Shown in pieces: positions 9,201 to 19,500 of a stretch of 42,214 nucleotides of DNA. How positions within the stretch are numbered: position 1 is the stretch's first letter; each line of letters opens with the position of its first letter. Origin of the DNA: an uncultured Planctomycetaceae bacterium (GTDB lineage Bacteria; Planctomycetota; Planctomycetia; Pirellulales; Pirellulaceae); contig CAIPEB010000091.1 in NCBI GenBank assembly GCA_903863885.1, positions 1 through 42,214 of the forward strand, written 5' to 3'. The position numbers were made by a program, and so were the translations under genes. The notes under the pieces are model-generated. The model saw only the letters and a program-made list of their open reading frames with translations. It was not told the DNA's origin and searched no databases.

Positions 9201-9299
9201 GCCCAGACACTGGAACTGATCGTTGTCAAGGAACCCAGTCAATCAGGCCGAACGGTGTCGCCATGGGCGAATTGGGCCGAGGCGCGGTTGTTGCGATAG
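6201..9299 (+). CDS. Secreted clan GH-D-like glycosidase with C-terminal NPCBM domain
   Basis: With the GTG start at 6201 the product has 1032 residues. A signal peptide (SRLILASLIGSALPIAAHAQ, about residues 15-34) is followed by a beta-sandwich domain to about 230. A TIM-barrel domain of GH27/GH36 type runs from about 240 to 590. It contains LHLNYCSWW (240-248), FGIDMGWSD (281-289), LGVWISP (319-325), VRHFKLDNF (382-390) with Asp388 the likely nucleophile, CIESCAFGP (430-438), and VDALLGEYGDD (448-458) as the candidate acid/base region. A beta-rich module follows (about 600-660 and 680-815). The last about 190 residues form an NPCBM carbohydrate-binding domain: HYLRGLGVQAPS (926-937), FQIWVDGQKRWESG (970-983), and the ending WANWAEARLLR. 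The likely role is removal of alpha-galactose-type residues outside the cytoplasm. The exact GH family and sugar are not certain. It is convergent with the giant gene. Confidence 0.82.
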   Translation: MFASGVHVGRPAGISRLILASLIGSALPIAAHAQELVKQSAEVRTEADRIVIRNGQNELPVMVACPTFVLDGQTVGGKQASAAPKGDIASGEPVQIDLPPVDLQDGSRIEAKLFLQWSAKESVLRKWTKFRIAGGAKPELVSEVVLERMDPALGGKQFYRASPQSYPVFVKGFFAGIEYPVASTRVEKGAAILAHRPGIRLQPDQWYESRKAVYGAVPEGRERNGFGVYIARHYPHPKRLHLNYCSWWSTGIPYSEQEILDLMGIVKQKMYDPYGIGYHTFGIDMGWSDPHSIWEVSKKMFPKGLNPAQAAAKTMGTRLGVWISPCSAYPDALDNKWAKEAGYKTFNSKLGDADYPLLCTTDERYMGELTQRMIDMTEQYGVRHFKLDNFRFACPEKDHGHEPGDLAAEATAGAIIKQFEELRNACPDVCIESCAFGPFESPWWLFHVDALLGEYGDDYPYGFTPCPVYHETYTTSRDFHFFQSVLLNTSLPRDQHVCGICQQEPGTWINDAVVCVMRGPMFLASYINPNYISDPQWAAYAATLKWAVANQDVLHNTELLLPVSMAQGKVSGVPGGRDPMVREAYGYAHQNGGRGLVMLRNPWIKPQSYALRLDETTGVQGAETVSLVSLFPQVRVYGRDVKAGGVVNIPLAPYETIVLSIAPRQNLEGLPEAANATGERIKVSDIKSKAARVALTGSTEALGSDWISPLSGITETLDVKLEAKVSVQAPQSQLLVLIEDDKKVADPLCKVWIDGRETPVTISGSDTGWAASGAPPIEHWLFLMADLAPGDRDVRVELTNRSGTASAAVWVWAKQPGKTGHTPGYANALPEPETISLDAVPLLEPVSLGTAGLESISQSRPVEKIAGIFLDALDGKRVASSVEMLGRRSADQSVVLGAVQAVEKQAAAVQRNKSIGEQSMTIFGRHYLRGLGVQAPSTMAVALNGEFKRFQSHVGLDGALNVWDESTLTFQIWVDGQKRWESGKLKRNMASDWADVDVSGAQTLELIVVKEPSQSGRTVSPWANWAEARLLR

Positions 9300-9377
9300 G
9301 ATGGCCGGTCTGACGACATTCGCCATCAGTCCGCTGCGGCGCATTACCATACGGAACAGGCAACCACGAACATCCGG

Positions 9378-9395
9378 CCGCATTTTGAAATGCGG
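9378..9395. terminator. Short hairpin between convergent genes, possible bidirectional terminator
   Basis: CCGCATTTTGAAATGCGG folds into a 7-bp stem with a TTGA loop (8 bp if the loop is TG). It lies in the 130-nt gap between the stop at 9299 (plus) and the stop of the giant gene at 9430 (minus). There is no clear T-tract on either side, so it is only a weak terminator candidate. Confidence 0.3.
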
Positions 9396-9429
9396 ACCGA
9401 ATGCCGCCCGTGCAGCTCTTGCGCGCCGG

Positions 9430-10570
9430 TTACTTTCCGAATACGTAATTCAGCAGGTTCGTATCAAAGCCCTGCCAGACCGTACCGTTCGACCAGTTGA
9501 TCTTGTTCTTCTTGAGCGTACCGGTGAGGTTCCAATTCAGTGCGACAATCGTGCCGGGGCTCACGAGTTGCGCCGGCGAGGTATTGCCCGCCTTATCCGT
9601 CAGGAAGATCTGGTTCTGGCGCACTTCGATGCTGACCGTTGTGCCCTTTCCGCTATTGCCCGTCAGGAACAGATTGGGGAACGGCAAAGTCCGGATGTCC
9701 GAGAACGCCGCATGCAGAGCATTGAAGCCGAACTCCTTCCACACCGTGCCATTGGACCACTGAATCCGGTCGCCCGAAATCGTTCCCGTAATGCGCCAAT
9801 CGATGGCATAAATGGTGTGGTCGTCGACCAGGCGAGCCCGCGACGAGGGGCCTTTGGTGTTGAACAGCGTTATCGAATCCTGACGCACTTCGATGGCAAC
9901 CTTGCCGCCCGTCGCAGTCGTGCCGTTGATGTGCAGGTTCTTGGTCCACGTCGTACCGTTCGACCATTGGATGCGACCATCCTGAACGAGCCCCGTCACA
10001 CCGCCCCACTCGGTCTGGACCAGATGAGTGGCATCGATCCAGTGGCTGACCGTTGTCGCACCCGAGGCGTTGACCAGGACCAGATCACCCGCACCATTGC
10101 TGAGAATGCGGACGCGCCCGCCGGCCGAGTCTTTGTACTCTCCCGACAAATCCAGCTTCCGCCACGTCGAGCCATCCGACCAGTCGATCCGACCGAGGCC
10201 CAGTTGACCGACGAGGTTGCCGAAGTTCGCGGCGACGATCGTCCTGACCGAGGTGAGCGAAGCCGCCGAAAGCTTGCCGTCTCCGTTCCAGATTCGAACC
10301 GTTTCGCCCTGTTGCTGAACTCGAGCCAGCTTGCCGTTGACCACGTACGTGCCGGTCAGATCCAGTCGCTGCCAATTCGCTCCATTGGTGAATCGCAGGA
10401 CATCGCCGTCCAACCGGGCCAGCAGCCGGTTGCTCGTGGACATTATTTGACCTGAAGCCGAGATCTTCGCTGCGGTGATCTGGCCTCGTTCGTCCGTCAA
10501 TTTGAGGCTCGTGCCAACCTGCGTAATGCTCGCCGATTGGCCGTTGACGACCCACATTCCGCCGAGGTCC
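9430..10570 (-). repeat. Five C-terminal 'IxWSNGTxW' repeats ending the giant protein
   Basis: Five units of about 70 residues end near 10365, 10150, 9935, 9725 and 9450 with RFTNGANWQRLDL, IDWSDGSTWRKLDL, IQWSNGTTWTKNLHI, IQWSNGTVWKEFGF and INWSNGTVWQGFD. Each begins with a G-x-Y/W-x-V-N-G or GGKVAIEVRQ strand, then a xLxLxNxxG strand and a TIxAxxW strand. The last unit carries an extra 25 residues (SDIRTLPFPNLFLTGNSGKG). The protein ends TNLLNYVFGK. Confidence 0.75.
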
Positions 10571-13500
10571 GCAAAGTCGCCGACGTTGGCGTGGAACGAG
10601 CCGAGTGGCGCGCCGTTCACCGAGAATTTGCGCACGTCGCCGGTGATTCCGCTGGGGCTCTCCAGCGAGGTGATCATATCCACCAGGCCGTCGCCGGTCA
10701 GGTCAAACGCGTCGATGAAGACCGAGTCGACGGCCTTCAGGGCGGCGGAAGTGAGGAATTCGTTGTCCAGCGGCACGCCATAATCCGCGCCGTCGAAAGT
10801 GCGAATCACCGGCGGCCGGCCGGGGCCGAGACTGGCGATGATATCCTCGATGCCATCGCCGTTGACGTCGCCCGCAGCGAGTCGGCCTCCCTGGCCGCGA
10901 TCGGGGCCGAACGGCTGGAAGCTACTGCCGAAAACCGCATCGTAGGCGTTGGCATTGTTCATGCGGAAGCCTTCGATCGTGACGACGTCGTCCACCGCAG
11001 CACCAACCCAAATCACGCCGCGATTCGGTTCGCCATTGACGTTCTGATCGGCAACCGTCAGGGAGACGAACATATTGCGGTGCTTCTCGAAAGGCCGCAG
11101 GTCGGGACCAAGTTGCTGGAAGTTGGCGCCGGGGGCGCCGCTGAACACACGAATCGGATTGGCATCGACACAGCCGCGACTGACCACCAGGTCGTTCCAA
11201 CCGTCGCCGTTGACGTCACCGATCGCCAACTCCACTCCGCCCTTGCAGTAATTGAGGTCCGTGTAGGGCAGCACCGAACCCAACTGCCGGCCGTCGATCC
11301 CGTCAAACACTTTAACGACCGCGTCGGCTTTGTTGTCAGGACCAACCGCGATATCGGGAACGCCGTCGCCGTTCAAATCGCCTGTGGCAGCACGAATTCC
11401 ACCATGGTAGGCCTCGCCGAACAGCCGAACCGCTGGAATCACAAACCGCAGCAGTCCGGACTTGGGATCGAAGACTTTGACTTCCGCGGAACTGTTCAGC
11501 CCCGCGTCCGAAAACACAGCTTGGACTTCGACGCCGTTGAACCGCTCGATGCTCTCGAACTCAACTGGTTGGTGGCCGCTGGTGAATTGCCAGTTGCCGG
11601 TACCCGGCGTGCCGGGAGTCAGAGTCAAGTTCTCGCCGTTCACGGCGGAAAAATCGATCCGCAGGAAATCACCCAACCGCGGCGGCACTGCGCCGCTGGC
11701 AGGAAGCCTCCCGTTCAAGTCGAAGCGGGTGTTCAGGCTGGGAGTCACATCCAGCGTATTGGCCGCATTTGTGGCATCCAGTAACAAAAGTTCCGTCGTG
11801 GCATCGTAGGTGATACCGGCGAATGTTCGTAACGACTGGCCTGCGCGCGCCGTCGAGGTTACCGCGGCGGGAGTCACTCGATAGTCCACGCTCTTGGACG
11901 TGCCGCCATCGTTGACCGTGATCGAATCACTGCCGACGCCCGATACCAGATGCACGCCTCCCTGGATCGCATCGAGATCATCCGCGCCGACGTTGAACGT
12001 GTCATTGCCGCCGCGTCCTTCCATTCTGTACGCCGTCGTGGCGGTCGTGCTCAACACGGACAACGTGTCGCCGGCAGCGCCCAGATAGAGGTTCAACGTT
12101 TCAATTGTGCCGTAGGCGATGCCGCTGGCCATGCCGAGGCCGGTGAGGCTGGTGGCGCTCAGATTGCCGGCGCTGGCCTGCGTCGAGCCGCTGTCGTCCA
12201 CATTCAGCAGGTCGCCGCCGGCGGCAGAGTCATCGCCGTTGACCGTCAACAGGGCAGCGATGCCGCTGACCGTGCCGCCCGCGCTGTTGATCACTCCCGC
12301 GCTGCTGCCGACGCTGATCGTATCCGCATCGTCGCCGCCGCTCACCATCGTGGGACCGGCGATCGTACGCACTCGAAGCGCATCCTCGCCGGCGTTGCCC
12401 TGGATGCTGGTCAGGCCGGTATGGGTACTCTCGACGGTGAAGGTATCGCTGCCCGAACCCAGAGCGATGTTCAGCGTCTCGATGGTGTCATAGTTGATGC
12501 CGCACGGCATGCCGAGCCGCGTGATACTGGTCGAGGTCAGTGTGCCGATGCTGGGCTGCGTGTCACCGCTGTCGTCGATATTCAGCACGTCGCTGCCCGT
12601 GGCGGGGTCCTTGCCGCTGATGGTCAGCAGCGCACTGATTCCGCTGACAGTGCCGCCCGTGTTGTTATTGGCATCGCCTCCGACACCCGCAGCGTGGCTG
12701 CCCACGTTGATCGTGTCGGAACCGGCGCCCGCATCCACGGTCGTCGTGCCGCCGATCGTACGGATATTGATGATGTCGTCGCCGGCACCCAAAGTCAGGC
12801 TGGTGCGTGCCGCATGGGTGCTGTCGATCGTGAATTCGACATTGCTGGTCGAATCCAGGACGATCGTCAGATCCTCGAGTCCGGAGTAGGTGATTCCGTC
12901 CGGCATTTGCAGGCCGGTCAATTGCGTCGCGGTCAGGTTACCTGGCGCGACGGCGGCAATTGTGGAATTGAACGACATTTGGTCCGTGTCGCCTGCCGCG
13001 CCTTCTCCATTGACGACCAGCGGGCCGTTGATGGCCGAGCCGCCGCCCACTGCAACCGGGCTGCCATTCACCGGGCCGCCGGCGTTGGGAATCACCCGGA
13101 TGGTATCGGAGCCGTCACCCGCGTTGATCGTAGCGGGGCCGTTGATGGCGAAGACGTCGATCAGGTCCGCTCCGGCGCCGGCATTCAACGTCACAGCGGT
13201 TCCCTCCGGCGTGCTCTGGAACGTGAACCGATCGGCGAATCGCCCGAGCCATATATTCAGATTCTCGACCTCATACGAAAGGTCCGCGACCAAGCCCAAT
13301 CCGGTCAGACCGGCAAGAGTGATTTCGCCGGTACTCGGAGCCGACTCGCCGGTGTCGTCCAGGTTGAGGGTATCCGCGCCGAGGGCTCCGACAATCGAGA
13401 GCGGCGCGTGCAGGCCCGTTAGCACTCCGCCCGTGCCAGGCGCATAACTGCCGACACTCACGGTGTCGTCGTCGTCCCCGGCATCGACAGTGAGCGAGAA

Positions 13501-16500
13501 TCCGTTCGACCGTATGTTGATCGTGTCGTTATCGGTGCCTGTAAAGATGTCGAGCAAACCGGAAGTGGCTTCGATCGATACCGTGTCGGCACCGTCGCCG
13601 GTTCCCAGGGTGGTCGATCCGCCGTGGGTGTCGGTGACGTTGACGCGATCCGCTCCTCCGCGAGTCTGCAGATCAAGCGTGGCAAAATGAACGTAATTTG
13701 CGGTGAACGCCCCTGTGACCACGATCCTGTCGGAGGAGAGCGTCGCAGTTTCGGTATCGTCGCCCAGGTTTACCGCGAGGGCGTTGGTGCCGGTCCCGCC
13801 GTCGACGATGAAACTTCCGCCCGCATTGACCTGATGCAGTTCGATCGTGTCGTCGTCGCCTTCTCCCAGCAGGCTGATGGCGCCGGTGACCGCCGTCCCG
13901 GTCAAACTCAACCGGTCGTTTCCGCCGTGGCCGGCGATCGTCAGGTTTTCGATTGCCGTCAATCCGATTTGCAGCGAGTCAAACGTCACAGCGGATCCGG
14001 TCGCCGATATGACGTCGGCGCCCGCCGTTCCATTGACAACCAGCGTATCGCTGGCCGAAGGCTCGCCGCCGTCGATATCAATCGTGGTGGCTGCATCGGC
14101 CAATCGATTGACGATGAACGTGTCGTCATCGCTGCCGGCGCTGATGTTCACGTTTGCGGGGAAATTCGCGGCGACATTCACCGTGAAATTGTCGGTGCCT
14201 GCCAGCGTGTCGAAATCGAGGGTGCCGATCCGGGCATAGGTGGTAACGACGCCATTGACGGTCACGCCGGGAATGGCCACGACGACCGTATCGGCACCGG
14301 TCGTGCCGGTAAATGAAATGCGGTTTTCGCCGTCTCCGCCATCGATCGTTCCGCTGATCACCGCGGCGGCGTTCAGCGCGAAGTCGTCCGCGTCCGTTCC
14401 GCCAGTCAGGTTCTCGAAGTTCGAGAAGGCCACCCCGCCGACGTCGCCGCGATTCGTTCCTGTGATGTGCCAGAGATTGGCCGCGTTCGGGCCAATCAGG
14501 TAATCATTGCCCTGACCGCCGACGAGCGTTTCGATGTCTCGGTAGCTTCCGCTGCTGAGGTCGATCGTCACACTGACCGTGTTGGCCGAGTAGTCGACGA
14601 CGTCAGCGCCGTCACCGCCATCCAGATCGCCGCTGATCGAACCGCCGCTGCCGAAATTGAACGTGTCGGCGCCGGACCGGCCGATCAGATGTTCGATGCC
14701 GGTGAAGTCCAGCGGCGGAGTTCCCGCGAGGCGACCGCTGTCCGGACCGGTGATCGACCAGGCGTTCGCTTGATCCGGACCAATCAGCGTATCATCTCCG
14801 CCGTCCGTGGCCGTGAGCGAGAATGTCGTAAGCGACGAGCGGATCTGATCGACTTGAATCGTACTGCCACTGCCTGTCGTGACGATGTTCAACGTGGTGA
14901 CACCGACCAACGGGAACGTGGACCCGTTGAACAGCACGGCGTCGTTCGTCACTCGGAATCTGCCGTTCCCGATGATGTTCAGGACGGGGTCGATCGATTG
15001 TTGTATGACCTCTTCAATCGAATTGTTGTACCAGAGCGCCGAGGCCGAGTGGTTGTAGTAAACGTCGGCCGACGCCAGGCCGGCATAACCGCTCGTGCCG
15101 ACAATCACGCTGACCGTATCGATCGTTCCGTCGTTGAGCCCCGAGTCGAAAACACGGGTTTGCGTGGACGCGTTGGACGCCGACAGACGATAGATATCGC
15201 GTGCCGCGCCGCCGTCGAGTTCCAACTGGGTCGTACTGGTACCGACCACGCTGATGTCGTCGATTCCGCCGCCACCCGAGATGCGAAGTACACCGCTGGG
15301 AGATGCCAGACCCACATGGTAGTCCACATGCAATATGGACACGCCCGATCCATCGGGAAACACATCGACCGTGCTGGCCGCGACTTGGATCTGGTCGCGG
15401 ACATCGGTGCCGACGATGCTCAGTTCATCGGTTGATCCTGTATCGAGCACGGTGACATTCGCCCCGGATCCGGCATGCAGGATGATCGAGTCGGTGCCGC
15501 CTCGGCCGTCGATGATCACGTTCCCGGGCCAGTACATGACTTCAATCCGGTTATTGCCGGCACCGCCGCGCAATTCGACATTCGTGAAGCCCGCCAGATT
15601 GATGGCCTGCCGCCCGTCGCTGGCCGTCAGGAAGCCGTTGAACAGAGTCCAATCGGTATCGGCATCGGCCACATAGGTGGATTCCGGTCCGCCGAGGAAA
15701 TCGTACGTGCCGGCGATGGCCTGTGAACCCGTGCCCGGCACGACGGACTGGGAATCCGTGTTAAGCACCACGTCACCGACGATTCCGGTGCGGCCGTCGG
15801 TGCGAGCAAAACCTGCCTGCCCCAGCACAGTGACAGCGCCCGAAGCGGATGTGCGCCGGACGTTGTCGCTGACCAGGTTGATTGATGCGATGCCGGCGGC
15901 GTTCAGCGTCACGACTTCGTTGGCCGTGCTGATCCCGTCCTGGTTCAGATCCTGCCAGATGCGGAAGTCGGACCACCGGGCATCCAGTGGGTCAAGCATG
16001 TTGTTGTGATTGCTGTCGAACCCGATCGCGAGGGCCTCCAGGTCCGACGAGGCGGTCGGCACGAGAGCCACGAAGCTCAGTTCATTGCGACTGACCTGTC
16101 CCCCGGGCACCAGATCGATGAACAACCACCCGTCGCCCGCCGCGAGCCACGCAGTCGACTCCGGCGTGCCGTCCCCGTCGAGATCGAACTTGGGACCGGA
16201 CGGTGATTTGGCCACGAACTCCAGGCCGTTTCCGTTCAGATCCAGTGCGATGGGAGCCGTGCCCTGGGATTGGACGCTGGCCACATATTCGAACAGGCCG
16301 TCTGTGGGCATTTGCAGACCCGGCGCATGATCGGTGAACGTGATGTTGCCCTCGGCCGTGAAACTCTGCAAACCGAACGCGTTAAACCCGGCCTGTTCGA
16401 TGGTCAGCGTGCTGATAATCGGCGAGCCGCCGACGGCGTTCGCGGTACTCATCCGGAGCGTAACGTCGGCGATATCGAAGAACTGCAGCGTCGGATTCAC

Positions 16501-19500
16501 GAGCGTGCCGCTCAGCATCGTGCTGGCGATGGTGTTGGTCTGTGCGCCGTCAATCAATTCGATCTGAGTTTCGGGCAGGATCTTGTTGCCGGGCGCGGTG
16601 ACTCGACGCAAGAAGGCGTATCCGCTGCCGTCCGAATCGATCACGCCGACCGCCGGAGGTCGCCCGTCGCGTTGAGGGGCACCGATGAGCGCCAGATCGC
16701 CGCTGATCGCCACGGCATAACCCGCATTGTCGCCGGCCGATGCCGACGCGCCGGTGAGCACATGGACGTCCGAACGATCAGCGGGAGTTTCCAGAACCCA
16801 CAGACCGTTCGACTTGAGCCCGTAGCTGAAGGCTTCGCCCTGCGTGTAAGTAACGCCGTCAGTTCCGGTCGTCTGCATGCGCCCGGGAGCGCCGACGATG
16901 ACTTGTGTGCCGTCGATGGCGACGGAGGCGCCGAACCGATCGCCACTGACTGCTCCGGCCGAAAAATCCAGTCGCGTTTCGATCCATGACGTGGTGGCGG
17001 TGGGCCGCGCGAAGACATAGGCGGCGCCGGTATCGGATGCCGTGCCGGGCGCGCCAACGATCAGGTAATTGCCACTGCCATCCAGCGACGCACCGAACTG
17101 ATTGCCGTTGGCTCCGTCGCTGGCCAGCAGCGTAGTAGGTCCACCCGCGCCGGGCGGAATCACGTTGGATGCCACGTTCGCCGGATGCGGCGCGAGACCA
17201 TAGACAACCACTCGCCCCGTGCTCGTGCTGCTGCCCGGCGAGCCAACGAACAACGTCGAGGCATCCAAGTGGACCGAGGCGCCGAAGTTGCTGCCGGACG
17301 TCCCCGTCAATTTGCCGTCCGCGGACCAAACCGAGCCGAGCTTCCGATAGAGATACACGGCGGGGGTCGAACCGTTCGGCGCGCCGGCCACCGCATACTC
17401 GTCGCCAATATCCACCGAGGCACCGCGATGCTCACCGGCCACGGTGCCGTTCAGTTCCGCAACGAGCGACCATTGACCGTTCAGGCGATGATAAATGTAT
17501 GCGCCGCCGATCCCGCCTTTTCGCCCCGGAGCGCCGACTATCAAGTTGTCGCCGCTCAAAGCGATGCTGGCCCCAAACTCATCTCCGGTCTGGAACCCGG
17601 GCGCTTCGATCTGGGCCTCGAGTTCCCACTCGGGATCGGTGCTTTGATTGGCGGCCGAGATCTGCCTGTAAATGAGAATCGCACCGTGGTTGCCGAAATC
17701 CGGGGCGCCGAGAACGGCCGTCGTGCCCGAGATCGCGACACTGTGCCCCATTTCGGCCAGTTGGAGCGGCGCCGGGATGTTTAGGTCGATCCCCGAACTT
17801 GGACTCCAGCCTGGGCCTCGCTGCCGGAAATTGTAGACAAGACGATTACTGGCAATGCTCGAATTATTGCCGGCCAGATAGAAACCGTCGCTGACAATCG
17901 AAGGCGCGGTACCGAACCCGACGGCAGAGGAATCGACGACCGTGCTGCTGTTGTCGAACTTGTAGGGCTGGAGTTCAATGCCCTGATAGGTACCGGTGGT
18001 GTTATAGAGATACGCCACGCCGGCCCCGGACGAAGCGTTCGGCGCACCAATCAGTACCAGATTTCCGGTCTGAGCGATGGTGTGCGCTGCGCCCAGGTTT
18101 CCGGAGGGCAGCGAAGTCGGAACGGCGAATGTGGAATTGAGCGCCCAACTCGTGCCGCTACCAGTGTAGGAGTACACGGCGCTATTGCCCGGAGTTCCGG
18201 AATAGAACCGACCTGCAGTCGCCGTGACATCGGACCCGAATCCTCCAGAGAAACTGTTCGTCGGATTGAGAATGCCCGCGCGTGCGATGTAGACCGAGTC
18301 GGACAGTCCCGCGACCTTCACATCCCATGCGGTGTAATCCGCTGTGCTGTTGGCCAGGCTGACGTCATAGACCGCGGTCCGCGATCGGCCTGCGGCGCCA
18401 ACTATGACCGTCGAGCCGACGATATCAACGCTTGAACCCCATTGAGCGCCTGCCATCGAGAACTTGTAGTACGTCGACGTAGACGGAATGGATGTCGTGG
18501 CGAGAATTGACGAGCTGATGTCATCTATTTCATTGCGGTAATTGCTCAGATCGCCGAGGTTACTGCCGCTGTCGTTTTCTCGGAAATAGATCGTGCGAAA
18601 ATCCGTGTAACTGTTGTTATTGAAAGTCGTATCCCCGAACCCGCCGACGATGCGACTGTCTTTGACTACAACGCTGGTTCGAGGTCCGATGCTCATTTGC
18701 ACCGTGTTATCTTCCAGATCATTCCCGCCCGCGTCATTGTAATTGCTCAAATCGTAGTTGCCGGCCGACGTGAAGTACGAGAAGACCGAGTCCGAGTCGT
18801 ACACTTTGAAGCCGACATAACCCACGTAAGCCGACGTTGCGACGCCGGGGTCGTACGTGGAGGTGGTTACGGGCAGATTGGGATCATCCGGCATCAGCAA
18901 CCGGTTGTAGCTCCAACTGTTTCCGCTGAGGGTGTAGTAATGGGCCGCACCGACCGAGGTGGTCGCGCCGGTCGGCACCGAATTTACGGAAGTCGATGAA
19001 GTGGTAGTGGCGGAACCCAGTCCCAGATCCAGCGCGTAGGAGCTTACGCCCTGGTTCGTCGAATAGTACTTGACGCTCGCCGTCGGAGCGCCGATGACCA
19101 GGCTACTGCCGGCGATCGCCACGGACGTGCCGAACGACCCGCCCATGGCCGTGCCCGCCGTGCCGGTGTCACTGATCGCCCAACCTTGGCCCCAAGCGCC
19201 GGTCGACTGGCGCTGGAAGATGTATACGTAATTCGATTCCGTGCCGACGACGAGCCGGCCGTTGGTCGAATCGAGATCCATGTCGACACCAAACCCCGCC
19301 GTCCTGTTGGTGGTCCAGCCAGTCAGCGTCGTGGAAAGTCGCCAGTACAGACCTTCGTTCACATACGTTTGGATACTTGCCGCCGCCTTGTCGGCGATGA
19401 ACAACGTGCGGGACACATTGTCGTAGAGCGTCATCGACGTGGGATTGACGAACGACAGCGTCTCGGCCCACAGCGGATAATTCGTGGGGTTGGGAACAAC

